NCBI GenBank assembly: GCA_038229295.1
Contig: JBBROO010000013.1
Span: 4,915 to 68,914, forward strand
Length of the DNA stretch: 64,000 nt
Source of the DNA: JAJPGZ01 sp038229295
Lineage (GTDB): Bacteria; Verrucomicrobiota; Verrucomicrobiia; Chthoniobacterales; UBA10450
Reading direction: 5' to 3'
Below, piece by piece: positions 40,821 through 49,296 of this stretch. Position 1 is the first letter of the stretch; every line of letters starts with the position of its first letter. The notes beneath the pieces were generated by a model. The model saw only the letters and a program-made list of their open reading frames with translations. It did no database searches and was not told where the DNA came from. Both the position numbers and the translations under genes were made by a program.

Positions 40821-40866
40821 CGCTGAAAGTTAGGGGTGTTGCCGGCGGCGGCGTTCAGCGGCTTTT
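40821..40866 (+). terminator. Probable rho-independent terminator
   Basis: CGCTGAA (40821-40827) pairs with TTCAGCG (40854-40860), with additional GC-rich loop sequence between, followed at once by GCTTTTTATTTT. On the plus strand this would end transcription of the small exported protein gene. The right arm overlaps the ilvC stop codon on the other strand. Confidence 0.5.
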
Positions 40867-41862
40867 TATTTTCTTTTTCCAACTCATCAATCCGCGAAGT
40901 TTTCGCCCTACCTGCTCAATCGGATGTTTTTCGCCTTGTCGCAAAAGCGCGGCGTAATTTTTTCGGCCGGTTTTCATTTCACGAATAAAATCCCGCGCAA
41001 ACTTTCCCGAACGAATGTCGCGCAAGGCCGCATTCATTTTTTTTCGGACGGCAAGATCGACAATCGCCGGGCCGACAGTCAGGTCGCCCCATTTCGCCGT
41101 ATCCGAAATCAAAGCGCGCATCCCAGCGATCCCTTCCTCGTGGATAAGATCGACAATGAACTTGAGCTCGTGCAGACACTCGAAGTAAGCCAGCTCCGCC
41201 GGATAACCCGCGCTCACCAAGGTTTCGAATCCGTGGCGAATCAGCGACGTCACTCCGCCGCACAACACCGCTTGCTCGCCGAACATGTCGGTCTCGGTCT
41301 CTTCGCGAAAGGTCGTTTCGATCACGCCGGCGCGCGTGCATCCGATTGCTTTGGCCCAAGCCAGCGCCGTTCGTTTCGCCTTGCCACTCGGGTTTTGTTG
41401 GACCGCAACGAGAGCGGGGATGCCGCGTCCCCTAACGAACTCGCGGCGGACCATCGGCCCCAGCCCTTTGGGCGCGACCATCACAAGATCGACATCTTTA
41501 CGTGGACGGATGGTGCGGTAATGAATCGCGAAGCCGTGCGCGAAAAGTAATGTCTGCCCAGCCCGTAAATGTGGCCCGATATCGCGCGCAAAAATCTCCG
41601 GCATTTGCGTGTCGGGCAAAGCCACAAAAATTACGTCCGCCTGTTTCACCGCTACCGCCGTGTCATAAACCTTGAGTCGATTTCTTCGTACGACTGCGCG
41701 CGATTTACTTTTCGGATAAAGGCCGACCACGACGGCCAAGCCGCTATCGCGCAAATTGAGCGCATGCGCGCGGCCTTGCGCGCCGAATCCGATGACGGCG
41801 CATTTCCGTCCCTTCAACCAGCGAAGATCGACATCTTTATCTCTGTAGATGCGGACGGCCAA
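40855..41862 (-). CDS. ilvC: Ketol-acid reductoisomerase (class I)
   Basis: IlvC converts acetolactate and acetohydroxybutyrate to the dihydroxy acids of valine, leucine and isoleucine synthesis using NADPH and Mg. The 335-residue length fits class I. Seen: the nucleotide-binding VIGFGAQGRAHALNL (24-38), the metal ligands in FREETETDMFGEQAVLCGG, and YFECLHELKFIVDLI. In this frame the start is TTG at 41862, giving MAVRIYRD; no in-frame ATG or GTG lies upstream. Four motif copies lie inside, coding for VDL and IVDL segments, so the density here is unusually high. It is unlinked to other ilv genes. Confidence 0.95.
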   Translation of the reverse strand: MAVRIYRDKDVDLRWLKGRKCAVIGFGAQGRAHALNLRDSGLAVVVGLYPKSKSRAVVRRNRLKVYDTAVAVKQADVIFVALPDTQMPEIFARDIGPHLRAGQTLLFAHGFAIHYRTIRPRKDVDLVMVAPKGLGPMVRREFVRGRGIPALVAVQQNPSGKAKRTALAWAKAIGCTRAGVIETTFREETETDMFGEQAVLCGGVTSLIRHGFETLVSAGYPAELAYFECLHELKFIVDLIHEEGIAGMRALISDTAKWGDLTVGPAIVDLAVRKKMNAALRDIRSGKFARDFIREMKTGRKNYAALLRQGEKHPIEQVGRKLRGLMSWKKKIKSR

Positions 41863-41910
41863 AGTGCCGCCGATGCTAATGGATCGAAACGCGAAGTCAA
41901 ACGACCGCGC

Positions 41911-44034
41911 TCAGTATCTCGCCAGTTTTTGCGAATCGCCGATGATGCGCAGTCGCGCCACTTCGGCCAGAGCCGTACGCGATTCATCGCCGCGACCCAT
42001 CTTGTCGAGAATGTTTGAAAGCAGCACGTATTGCCGCGGCTCGTCCGGTTGCCGCCGCACCGCGCGACTTTGAATTTGGCGCGCCTCCTCAAAACGATTC
42101 TGCCGGAGACGCATGAGCGCGATGAGATTTAGCGGGTCGGTCGAACGTATGTCGAGCCAACTGGCGTGACGCAGCGCGGACACCGCAAGATCGACATCTC
42201 CTTTTTCGGCAAGCAAACGACCCATCGCCATCCATGCGCCATAGTGCCACCAGGTTTTGTCGGCGAATGGTTGAATGAGAGCGAGGGCCTGGTCCGCCTT
42301 GTCGGCCTGGCGCAGCAGTTCACTTTCGCAGCTGATTAATTCCCAGGTGTCGGGATAATCCGCGCGCGCCTTTTTGAGAACAGCAAGCGCGGCCGTCTGA
42401 TCGTGCCGCTCATAAAGTGAGTGCGCCAGATTCAGCGCAGCGATCCAGGTGCGCGGATAATCTTTTCTGCTTTCGTGCGCTCCTTGCGTGGCTTCGGCTA
42501 AAACTTGTTCGGCTTCTTTCTTTTTTCCCTGCCGGAATAAAACGTCGGCGAGATTGCTCCGCGCGATGGTGTAGTCGGGTTGAACCTTGAGCAAATTGCG
42601 GAAAAGTTTTTCCGCCTTCTCGTACTCGCCGCGATTGGTGTAGATCTGTCCGAGATTGGTTCCGACGCGTCCGCTCGTGCCGCCGGCTTCGGCCGTGCGT
42701 TGATAAAACGTTCCTGGATCCACCCAGTCGCTACTCCGATTGAAGCTGCGAATCCCTAAAGCGATAACGGCCAGGCCAGCGAAGGCGAACGCGGTTTGGC
42801 GAACACGCGTCGGAAAATCAAGCGCACATCCGGCCAAAAATATTAGGAAACCGACGCTGGGAAGATAAAGCCAATGTTCAGCAACCGTCGCGTTAAGATC
42901 GACAATGTTCGAAATGGGACGAAAGGCGATGGCAAACCATGCTGCTCCGAAAATGCGGACGCGTTGCGCGTGTCCCCGCCGAAAGGCCAGGACAGTGAAC
43001 ACGCTTATCAGCGCCAGACCTCCCAGCGACAAATATTCCAATTCGAGCGAGCGCTCGCGCGCCGTTTCATTTTGGAAAGCAGCCGGATTAAAAACGCTTC
43101 GCTCCATGTGCAGGTTCGACGGGAAAATCATCAGTCGCCCATAATCTCCGAGCGCACGCAGCATCAAGACCGCCCGCACCGGTTTGCTCCAGTCCATCGA
43201 CGGACTGGTCGTGCTTCGTTTTCCCGGCAACTCGCGCAAGCCGGCATAGATCGCGAGGACAGCCACGCACCCGATGAGCGCCGCCCATTTTGCGCGACGG
43301 AGAAGATTCTTTTCAAACAAGAACAGGTGGAGAAGGAAGAGCGCAAACCAAATGACTGCGCTCTCCCGCGAACACAGGGCCGATAGCGCAACGGCAGCGC
43401 TGCAAAGGAAAAGGAGCGCGCGCAGGATAGGCCGACGCACCGCGCGAGCCTTGAGAAAAAGAAACCAGGCACCACAGGCAAAACCAAAGGCGAGGCTGTC
43501 GGCGCGGCCGGAGATGTAATCGATGGCCGCGCTATGAACCGGATGAACGATCCAGAGTGCCGCGACCAGAAACGCGATGATGGAATTGTCGATCTTGCCG
43601 CCCTTGTCCGAATCTTCCGAGACCCTGCGCCTTAACGAACCGAACAAGCGGGTGAGTAAAAAATAAAGCAGCACCCCACTAGCGACATGCAGCAACACGT
43701 TCGTTAGGTGAAATCCGAACGTGTTCGTATTCCAAAACAAGTAATCGACCATGAAGGAGATGTTTTGCATTGGTCGATAATGAGCCGAAAACGAATCGAG
43801 GAAGAGGTGATGGCGGAAAGCTTCCAGCGCGAGAAGCGGGCTCTTAATGAATGGATTGTCCCGCGCCAGATATTGGTCGTCCCAAATAAGCTGCCCTTGC
43901 AGGGCGGGAGTTCGGACAACAAACCCGACGAGAGCGAGAATGACGCACCGAATCCAATCTTTGCTTAGATAAAAGCGAAGCGACGATGCGCGCCGTGCTG
44001 GCGTCTCGGACCGCTCGATCTCGACTGTATTCAC
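41911..44034 (-). CDS. TMTC-like membrane protein with C-terminal TPR repeats
   Basis: The 707-residue protein has an N-terminal membrane half of about ten helices with GT-C-like features in the first lumenal loop (LIWDDQYLARDN, with the DD pair, and AHYRPMQNISFMVDY). A soluble C-terminal half follows with TPR units (NLGQIYTNRGEYEKAEKLFRNLL and LADVLFRQGKKKEAEQVLAEA). This is the layout of TMTC/O-mannosyltransferase-like proteins, so transfer of a polyprenyl-linked sugar to proteins is plausible. The start is GTG at 44034. It lies next to the pilin-like genes and the glycan locus; glycosylation of pilin is a speculation. Confidence 0.75.
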   Translation of the reverse strand: MNTVEIERSETPARRASSLRFYLSKDWIRCVILALVGFVVRTPALQGQLIWDDQYLARDNPFIKSPLLALEAFRHHLFLDSFSAHYRPMQNISFMVDYLFWNTNTFGFHLTNVLLHVASGVLLYFLLTRLFGSLRRRVSEDSDKGGKIDNSIIAFLVAALWIVHPVHSAAIDYISGRADSLAFGFACGAWFLFLKARAVRRPILRALLFLCSAAVALSALCSRESAVIWFALFLLHLFLFEKNLLRRAKWAALIGCVAVLAIYAGLRELPGKRSTTSPSMDWSKPVRAVLMLRALGDYGRLMIFPSNLHMERSVFNPAAFQNETARERSLELEYLSLGGLALISVFTVLAFRRGHAQRVRIFGAAWFAIAFRPISNIVDLNATVAEHWLYLPSVGFLIFLAGCALDFPTRVRQTAFAFAGLAVIALGIRSFNRSSDWVDPGTFYQRTAEAGGTSGRVGTNLGQIYTNRGEYEKAEKLFRNLLKVQPDYTIARSNLADVLFRQGKKKEAEQVLAEATQGAHESRKDYPRTWIAALNLAHSLYERHDQTAALAVLKKARADYPDTWELISCESELLRQADKADQALALIQPFADKTWWHYGAWMAMGRLLAEKGDVDLAVSALRHASWLDIRSTDPLNLIALMRLRQNRFEEARQIQSRAVRRQPDEPRQYVLLSNILDKMGRGDESRTALAEVARLRIIGDSQKLARY

Positions 44035-44055
44035 TCTCGTAGGGTTGAATGCTTA

Positions 44056-44089
44056 AAAGCGGAAGAAGGACAACGCCCCCTTCCGCTTT
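44056..44089 (-). terminator. Hairpin after the first pilin-like gene
   Basis: AAAGCGGAAG (44056-44065) and CTTCCGCTTT (44080-44089) form a perfect 10-bp stem with a 14-nt loop. It is downstream of the pilin gene at 44137-44541 on the minus strand and upstream of the TMTC-like gene. The following T-run is short (CTTTTAA), so termination may be partial. Confidence 0.45.
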
Positions 44090-44136
44090 CTGCTAGCACA
44101 TTTTTTTGCGCTCACGCCGGACGTGAACGCGCTGAT

Positions 44137-44541
44137 TTAAAAGTGACCGTAAGGTGAGAAAAACGCGGTGTCCGCGACGTCCGACAATGCGTTCCAGGCA
44201 TTGGCCGTCGCTTTGGGCAGCGAGTCGACCGTTTGGCTGCCGTAGTCGTTGCCGAATAGATCGGCGCCAGTATTATAAAGAGCGCTGTTTTTCTTCACGT
44301 AATTTGTCCAGTCAGACACGGGGACGATGTCGCCGGTTTTCTTTCCCGTTTCGATCGCATATTGATCGACCGCGGCATCGATCAACCGAAGATCGTTTAA
44401 GATCTTGGAAGCTTGCGAGCGTTTCCGGGCGCGCAAAAACCCGGGCACAGCGATGGCCGCCAGCAATGCGATGATTGCAACGACGATCATGATTTCAACC
44501 AGCGTGAAGCCGGCTCTTTTAGTTTTTGAATGCTTAAGCAT
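44137..44541 (-). CDS. Type IV pilin/pseudopilin-like protein, copy 1
   Basis: The 134-residue protein has the class III signal peptide processed by prepilin peptidase: a basic leader KHSKTKRAG then FTLVEIMIVVAIIALLAAIAVPGFLRA, with the key Glu5. The globular part is short (AVDQYAIETGKKTG, VSDWTNYVKK, ADLFGNDYG) and ends with SPYGHF. It is a close paralogue of the gene upstream (44671-45075), also 134 residues, from a tandem duplication. It could be a major or minor pilin or a type II secretion pseudopilin; no secretion or pilus machinery is in the window. Confidence 0.88.
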   Translation of the reverse strand: MLKHSKTKRAGFTLVEIMIVVAIIALLAAIAVPGFLRARKRSQASKILNDLRLIDAAVDQYAIETGKKTGDIVPVSDWTNYVKKNSALYNTGADLFGNDYGSQTVDSLPKATANAWNALSDVADTAFFSPYGHF

Positions 44542-44615
44542 GACTGCGTATTCTTTCGGTTAGGTTTTAATTCGTTTTGAGATGCGATAAACGGGATTCC
44601 CACGTTCTCACAACT

Positions 44616-44657
44616 CATTCCCTGTCACTCCCGCGTAACGGAAATGACAGGCGAATG
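44616..44657 (-). terminator. Hairpin between the two pilin-like genes
   Basis: CATTCCCTGTCA (44616-44627) pairs with TGACAGGCGAATG (44645-44657) with one bulged base. It lies 75 nt upstream of copy 1 and 14 nt after the copy 2 stop on the minus strand. It may weaken read-through so that copy 2 is made in excess over copy 1. Confidence 0.4.
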
Positions 44658-44670
44658 AATCGTCAGATTC

Positions 44671-45075
44671 TTAGAAGTGGCCGTATGGTGACCAGAAGTT
44701 CGTATCCGCAACGTCCGACAGCGCGTTCCAGGCGCCGGCTGGCGCTTTGGGCAACGTGTCGACCGTCTGGGCGTTGTACGCATTACCGAAGATATCCGCA
44801 GCCGTGTTATACAGGGAGGAGTTTTTCTTCAGGTAGTTGGTCCAGTCGGCGACGTTTACAACCGCACCGCTCGCCTTGTTCGTCTCGATTGCGTATTGAT
44901 CAACAGCCGCGTCGATCAAGCGCAGGTCGTTCAGAATTCGGCTGGCTTGCGAGCGTTTCCGAGCACGGAGGAATCCGGGCACGGCAATCGCCGCGAGCAA
45001 AGCGATGATCGCGACCACGATCATAATTTCCACGAGGGTAAAACCCGCGCGGCGTTTGTTCATTTTGTTTAACAT
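44671..45075 (-). CDS. Type IV pilin/pseudopilin-like protein, copy 2
   Basis: This 134-residue protein is the promoter-proximal member of the tandem pair. The leader MLNKMNKRRAG is followed by FTLVEIMIVVAIIALLAA with the conserved Glu5; the globular part parallels copy 1 (AVDQYAIETNKASG, VADWTNYLKK, ADIFGNAYN, DTNFWSPYGHF). I chose ATG 45075; ATG 45063 (MNKRR) also fits. A sigma-54-type promoter lies 69 nt upstream. Pilins of this kind drive twitching, adhesion, secretion or DNA uptake; uptake would fit the dispersed motif, but only as inference. Confidence 0.88.
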   Translation of the reverse strand: MLNKMNKRRAGFTLVEIMIVVAIIALLAAIAVPGFLRARKRSQASRILNDLRLIDAAVDQYAIETNKASGAVVNVADWTNYLKKNSSLYNTAADIFGNAYNAQTVDTLPKAPAGAWNALSDVADTNFWSPYGHF

Positions 45076-45143
45076 GTTATTGCTTTCTTGGTTTCGTTTT
45101 TGATTGCAGTCCGCGATTAGCTCGCGGATTCGGCGCTTATAAA

Positions 45144-45158
45144 GCAGTGTTAATGCCA
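45144..45158 (-). promoter_or_regulatory. Sigma-54-type promoter for the pilin-like genes
   Basis: On the minus strand TGGCATTAACACTGC shows the -24 GG and -12 GC elements with the correct 12-nt spacing (consensus TGGCAC-N5-TTGC). It lies about 70 nt upstream of the copy 2 start, in the 136-nt gap to the divergent glycosyltransferase-like gene. Sigma-54 control of pilA is well known in other bacteria. An upstream activator site was not identified. Confidence 0.5.
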
Positions 45159-45211
45159 ATCACCTCGGATTTTATAATTACTGGAGGACTGCGTATCGTT
45201 AGGTCGCTAAC

Positions 45212-47086
45212 GTGAAAAGCTTCTCCGCAGTTAGGCGGTACTCATTCGGGCCAGGCGATTACCTCTTCGCCTTCGCCGCGCTCGTTCGCTTTCTCACTCT
45301 CGTGCAACTCACTCGCTCCCCTTTTCTGCTCCCCTCGCGTGGCGACATGCATTTTTACGACGATTGGGCGCAGCGAATTCTGCGGGGGGAATGGACCGAC
45401 CACCTCGCTTTCTATGGCTTGCCGCTCTACGCCTACCTGCTCGCCTTCTTCTACAAACTCTTTGGCTACGGACCATTCGTTCCAGCCATGTTGCAAGCTC
45501 TGCTCGATGCCGGGACAGCCGTGCTGATTTATCGGATCACTCTCCGTGTTGCCCCCGACTTCACCGCAAGATCGACAACCAACGCCTCGCCCCTTAGCGC
45601 AACGTATCTCCGCCAGACCGCCGCCATCCTCGCCGGGTGCGCGTGGATTTTCTTCGTCCCCGCTCAGGCCTACGCGGTCATCCTGATGCCCACCACGTGG
45701 CTGATTTTTGTTTTCTGGTTCGTCGTCTGGCGAATCGTCAAAAACGATGCCGCGCCCGCCGCGAAAGAATGTCTGCTTCTCGGTGTACTCGTCGGCGTCA
45801 CCGCCATGGGCGTGGCCACAGTCCTATTTTTGCTTCCGCTTGTTCTCTGCGCCATCTTTGTTAGGCGCAAGATCGACAATCACAACCCGCCCGCCGTTCT
45901 CGCGGCCGCTGTCCTATTGCTCGGGGTCGTCGCCGGCAGTTCGCCCTGCTGGATCCACAATTACTTCATCGCGCGTGACCCGGTCTTTCTCTCCGCCCAC
46001 AGCGGAATCAATTTTTGGATCGGCAACAATCCCGATGCGAATGGCTATCCTCGCTTCCCGCCCGGTTTGCGGGCGGGCCAAGCCGCGATGTTGGAAGATT
46101 CGATCACCTCGGCCGAATCCGCCGCGGGTCATCACCTGAAACGCGCCCAAGTTTCGGCCTATTGGTCGGGCAAAGCGCGTGACTACATCGCGCATCATTT
46201 CGGTCAATGGCTCGGGCTGATAACAACCAAGTTCCGAAATTTTTGGAGCGCCTTTCAATACGACGATCTCAGCATCATCACGAGCTTGCGCGAGCATCGC
46301 GTGGTATTCCCCGGACTTTATTTTGGGCTCGTGGCCGCGCTGGCATGGCCCGGAATGATCTTAAGCTGGCGCCTCGCGCCGCCATCGCGGTGGATTGTCT
46401 TCGCCATTCTCCTCCACCTCGCGGCTCTGTTGCCCGTCTTCGTGACCGAGCGTTACCGATTACCTATCGTGCCGGGTTTGCTCATCTTTGCCGCATTGGG
46501 ATTGTCGATCTTGTGGCGCAGTTGCGTGGCTGCTGAATTCGGAATGGTGGCGCTCTACCTGGCTTTGCTCGTTGCGTCGGCCATCTTTGTTTCCTGGCCG
46601 CAACGTAACCCATCGCTCTGGGCGCTCGATGCCTATAATTCCGGCTGGCAGGCACTCGAGTCCGGCGACCTTCCGCTGGCGGAGAAAAAACTGGCCCTGG
46701 CGCGCGCCTACGTGCCTAACAACTCCGAGACTAATTTCGCCTTTGGAAATCTTCGCCTCGCGCAAGGCGACCGCTCTTCGGCGGCAATCTTCTATCGTGA
46801 AGCTTTGCAAATCGATCGAACACACAAGGGCGCCCTCAATAATCTTGGGGTGATGGCGCTGGAAGACCATGATCTCGCCGCGGCCCGCTTCTATTTCGCC
46901 AACGCGCTGGCGCAAGATCGACATAACGCCAAGACCCATTTTCTCCTCGCCAAAACCGCTGCCGCCGCCGGGGATATCGCTCACGCCGAAAGCGAACTCG
47001 ATCAAGCGCTCGCCATTACTCCGACGCAGCCAGAATTCATCGCGCTTAAGAGCGAGCTGATCCGACAGAAGTCCCCGCCGGATTAG
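45212..47086 (+). CDS. GT-C-like membrane protein with C-terminal TPR
   Basis: The 624-residue protein has about ten membrane helices with the first periplasmic loop SRGDMHFYDDWAQRILRGEW, whose acidic pair resembles GT39/GT83 (PMT or ArnT-like) transferases, then a C-terminal TPR region (NLRLAQGDRSSAAIFYREALQ, LGVMALEDHDLAAARFYFANAL). It probably transfers sugar from a polyprenyl carrier in the inner membrane. The start is GTG at 45212, preceded more distantly by CTGGAGG. It is the first plus-strand gene of the glycan locus, divergent from the pilin pair. Confidence 0.78.
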   Translation: MKSFSAVRRYSFGPGDYLFAFAALVRFLTLVQLTRSPFLLPSRGDMHFYDDWAQRILRGEWTDHLAFYGLPLYAYLLAFFYKLFGYGPFVPAMLQALLDAGTAVLIYRITLRVAPDFTARSTTNASPLSATYLRQTAAILAGCAWIFFVPAQAYAVILMPTTWLIFVFWFVVWRIVKNDAAPAAKECLLLGVLVGVTAMGVATVLFLLPLVLCAIFVRRKIDNHNPPAVLAAAVLLLGVVAGSSPCWIHNYFIARDPVFLSAHSGINFWIGNNPDANGYPRFPPGLRAGQAAMLEDSITSAESAAGHHLKRAQVSAYWSGKARDYIAHHFGQWLGLITTKFRNFWSAFQYDDLSIITSLREHRVVFPGLYFGLVAALAWPGMILSWRLAPPSRWIVFAILLHLAALLPVFVTERYRLPIVPGLLIFAALGLSILWRSCVAAEFGMVALYLALLVASAIFVSWPQRNPSLWALDAYNSGWQALESGDLPLAEKKLALARAYVPNNSETNFAFGNLRLAQGDRSSAAIFYREALQIDRTHKGALNNLGVMALEDHDLAAARFYFANALAQDRHNAKTHFLLAKTAAAAGDIAHAESELDQALAITPTQPEFIALKSELIRQKSPPD

Positions 47087-47093
47087 TTAGGCG

Positions 47094-47918
47094 TCAGGAA
47101 CGCGCTGTCGCTAACGGCCGCGCATGCAATCGCAGATCGAACAGCATCACGATAAATTCAAAGATGACTTTCGCGGAAAATTTGCTCCGCCCGTGCTGGC
47201 GTTCGCCAAACTCGTAACCCACCTCACGCAGGCGAACTTGGTCCCGCCCCACTCGCGCAACCGCGAGCGAATAAAGATAGAGCAGCAGCTTGTAACCGCG
47301 CGGACGCAAGGTCCAGTCGTCAATCTTCAAAAAAAGTTCGCGGCGGATAGTGAAAAATCCCGACATCGGATCCGACAACGGCACGCGCGCGATAATCCTC
47401 GTTAGGGCAGTGGCCGTCCAGCTGACCGCTCGCCGCATCCATCCCCAGCTGCCATCGCTGCCTCCCACGGCGCGCCTCGTAGCCACGGCAAAATCAGCAT
47501 ACTTCATTTTCTTCAGCAGTTCCGGTAACCGGGTGTGGTCGTGCTGAAGATCGGCATCCATCACTCCGAGAATTTCGCCGCGAGCATGGCGAAATCCGCA
47601 GATTACGGCCGAACTCAAACCGCGCTCGCCGCGCCGGCGAATAACGCGAAGCCATTTGTAATGATGTTGGAAACGTTGCGCTTCCGCCCAAGTCCCATCC
47701 GGCGAATCATCATCGACCACGATGACTTCGAAACTGTGTCCCGCTAAAATTTTGCCAATGCGCGCGAACAACTGCGCCAGGTTTTCGCTTTCGTTGTAAG
47801 TCGGAAGAACCAGACTGAATGCCGGCGTGATCGCGCGAGGTACCGCGTCCGGCGCGATGGTTCCAAGATCGACATGGTGCATGTCGAACGCCGGCGACGA
47901 AGTTTCCACGCTGACCAT
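47094..47918 (-). CDS. GT2 polyprenol-phosphate mannosyl/glucosyltransferase (DPM1-like)
   Basis: The 274-residue soluble protein is a GT-A fold family 2 enzyme: FSLVLPTYNESENL (31-44), IVVDDDSPDGT, RRRGERGLSSAVICGF, and GVMDADLQHDH with the DxD-type metal site, then SGFFTIRRELF and GYKLLLYL. These patterns match dolichol/undecaprenyl-phosphate sugar synthases, which supply the lipid-linked donors used by GT-C enzymes such as those encoded on either side. The start is ATG at 47918; ATG 47882 (MHHVDLG) follows. It is convergent with the TPR GT-C-like gene, 7 nt apart. Confidence 0.9.
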   Translation of the reverse strand: MVSVETSSPAFDMHHVDLGTIAPDAVPRAITPAFSLVLPTYNESENLAQLFARIGKILAGHSFEVIVVDDDSPDGTWAEAQRFQHHYKWLRVIRRRGERGLSSAVICGFRHARGEILGVMDADLQHDHTRLPELLKKMKYADFAVATRRAVGGSDGSWGWMRRAVSWTATALTRIIARVPLSDPMSGFFTIRRELFLKIDDWTLRPRGYKLLLYLYSLAVARVGRDQVRLREVGYEFGERQHGRSKFSAKVIFEFIVMLFDLRLHARPLATARS

Positions 47919-47963
47919 TGCCCTTGAGTGAGCACCCGATATGCCAGCGACGGATCGGTTAGG

Positions 47964-49181
47964 TCATTTCACGAGCTTCGAAGCGCGCATTAAATGCGAA
48001 GTAACCGGATCGTAAATCTCCGCGCGAACAAAAAACCGGCGGTATTGCGACAGATCAATCGCCACCAAAATAATTAGAGCCCCCGCCAGTACGGGAATGC
48101 GCCAGCGTGGAAAAAATCGGCCACCCAAAATCACGAGTTGCGACGCCGCCAGCCAGCGCAATGGCTCGTCCCAATACGCGGCGAAACGAAGATTCATTCC
48201 ATAACGCACCAGCGACATGGCGACGAAACTGAATCCGAGAAACAGCGCCCAAAAAAGATCGGCCCGGGACTCCTTGTCGATCTTGCCGACACGTCCAAAG
48301 ACCAGCGCCACAACGCCGGGTGAAAGAATGGTGAAGTCGATCAGATAGCGGTACCACGCCCCGTCCTGAAACTGCATCACGTAAGGAATGCTCGCGGATT
48401 TAATCGTATACAGCCGATAGAACGTGATCCATTCGCCCAACCCGCCTAACAACGACGCCAGAATGATCACCGCCGCGGCGCCCGCGACAAAAGTCACCAG
48501 CAGTAAAACAAAGTTCGGCCGTCCGATTCGTCCCACGGCAAAGCAAATCCAGGTCGCGACCAAAGCAGCGCAAACAAATGCGCCGTTTTCTTTCGTCAGC
48601 ACGAGAATAAAAAAACTCAGTCCGAACGCGATTAACCAGCTCCGCGAGCCGGGCGCGCACAGACATTCGAAGAAAAACCACGCGCTCAGCACAGCCCAGA
48701 GCGCGAAGTACTCGTCGCCCAAGGCGCGTTGGGCCAGGAAAATTTGCAGCGGCGCCACTGCCATCAAAGTCGTGACTACGATCATCTGCGGGATACCGCC
48801 AAAGCGGTAGCCGATGATCGCCGTCGCCATAAGTAACAGAATCGCGGCGCTACACGAGACCACCCGCACCGCGTGCAGCGGATCCAGCCTAACAACGCGC
48901 GTCAGGATCGCCGTCGGCCAGATAAATCCGATCCGCGTGGCGGGCACGAGCGCGTCATGCTGCTTCACCTGCGACCCGATGAATTCGTCGACCACGCGAC
49001 CGTAATCAGTGAGTCCATATTTGACCGCGTTCTCTACGTAGACGGCGTAATTGTGTTCATCGATGCCGACGCCCTGGAAACCGGCGCTCGGATAAATCCG
49101 CAGGAAAATTCCCGCGCCCAGAATGATGACGAGCAGACCGAGCGACCATTTCGTGGGCCGGGCTGAAGCTTCTTTTTCCAT
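47964..49181 (-). CDS. GT-C-like multi-pass membrane protein
   Basis: The 405-residue protein has about ten helices. The first loop GVGIDEHNYAVYVENAVKYGLTDYGRVVDEF has the acidic residues expected of GT39/GT83-type transferases. The middle has a second conserved-looking loop FLAQRALGDEYFALWAVLSAW. It probably uses a polyprenyl-linked sugar. I prefer ATG 49181 (MEKEAS); ATG 49220, within a motif copy, would add 13 residues. It lies downstream of the divergent gene at 49297 and 45 nt upstream of the GT2 gene on the same strand. Confidence 0.75.
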   Translation of the reverse strand: MEKEASARPTKWSLGLLVIILGAGIFLRIYPSAGFQGVGIDEHNYAVYVENAVKYGLTDYGRVVDEFIGSQVKQHDALVPATRIGFIWPTAILTRVVRLDPLHAVRVVSCSAAILLLMATAIIGYRFGGIPQMIVVTTLMAVAPLQIFLAQRALGDEYFALWAVLSAWFFFECLCAPGSRSWLIAFGLSFFILVLTKENGAFVCAALVATWICFAVGRIGRPNFVLLLVTFVAGAAAVIILASLLGGLGEWITFYRLYTIKSASIPYVMQFQDGAWYRYLIDFTILSPGVVALVFGRVGKIDKESRADLFWALFLGFSFVAMSLVRYGMNLRFAAYWDEPLRWLAASQLVILGGRFFPRWRIPVLAGALIILVAIDLSQYRRFFVRAEIYDPVTSHLMRASKLVK

Positions 49182-49296
49182 GTGCGCGCGGCAAGACACT
49201 GCACTTCCCGTGCGCAACATGTCGATCTTTCAATCCCGCGCCAACGGCCCGGTGGCCCGGTGACTGCTTCCCAATTGATAATCAACCCTTGAGCCG

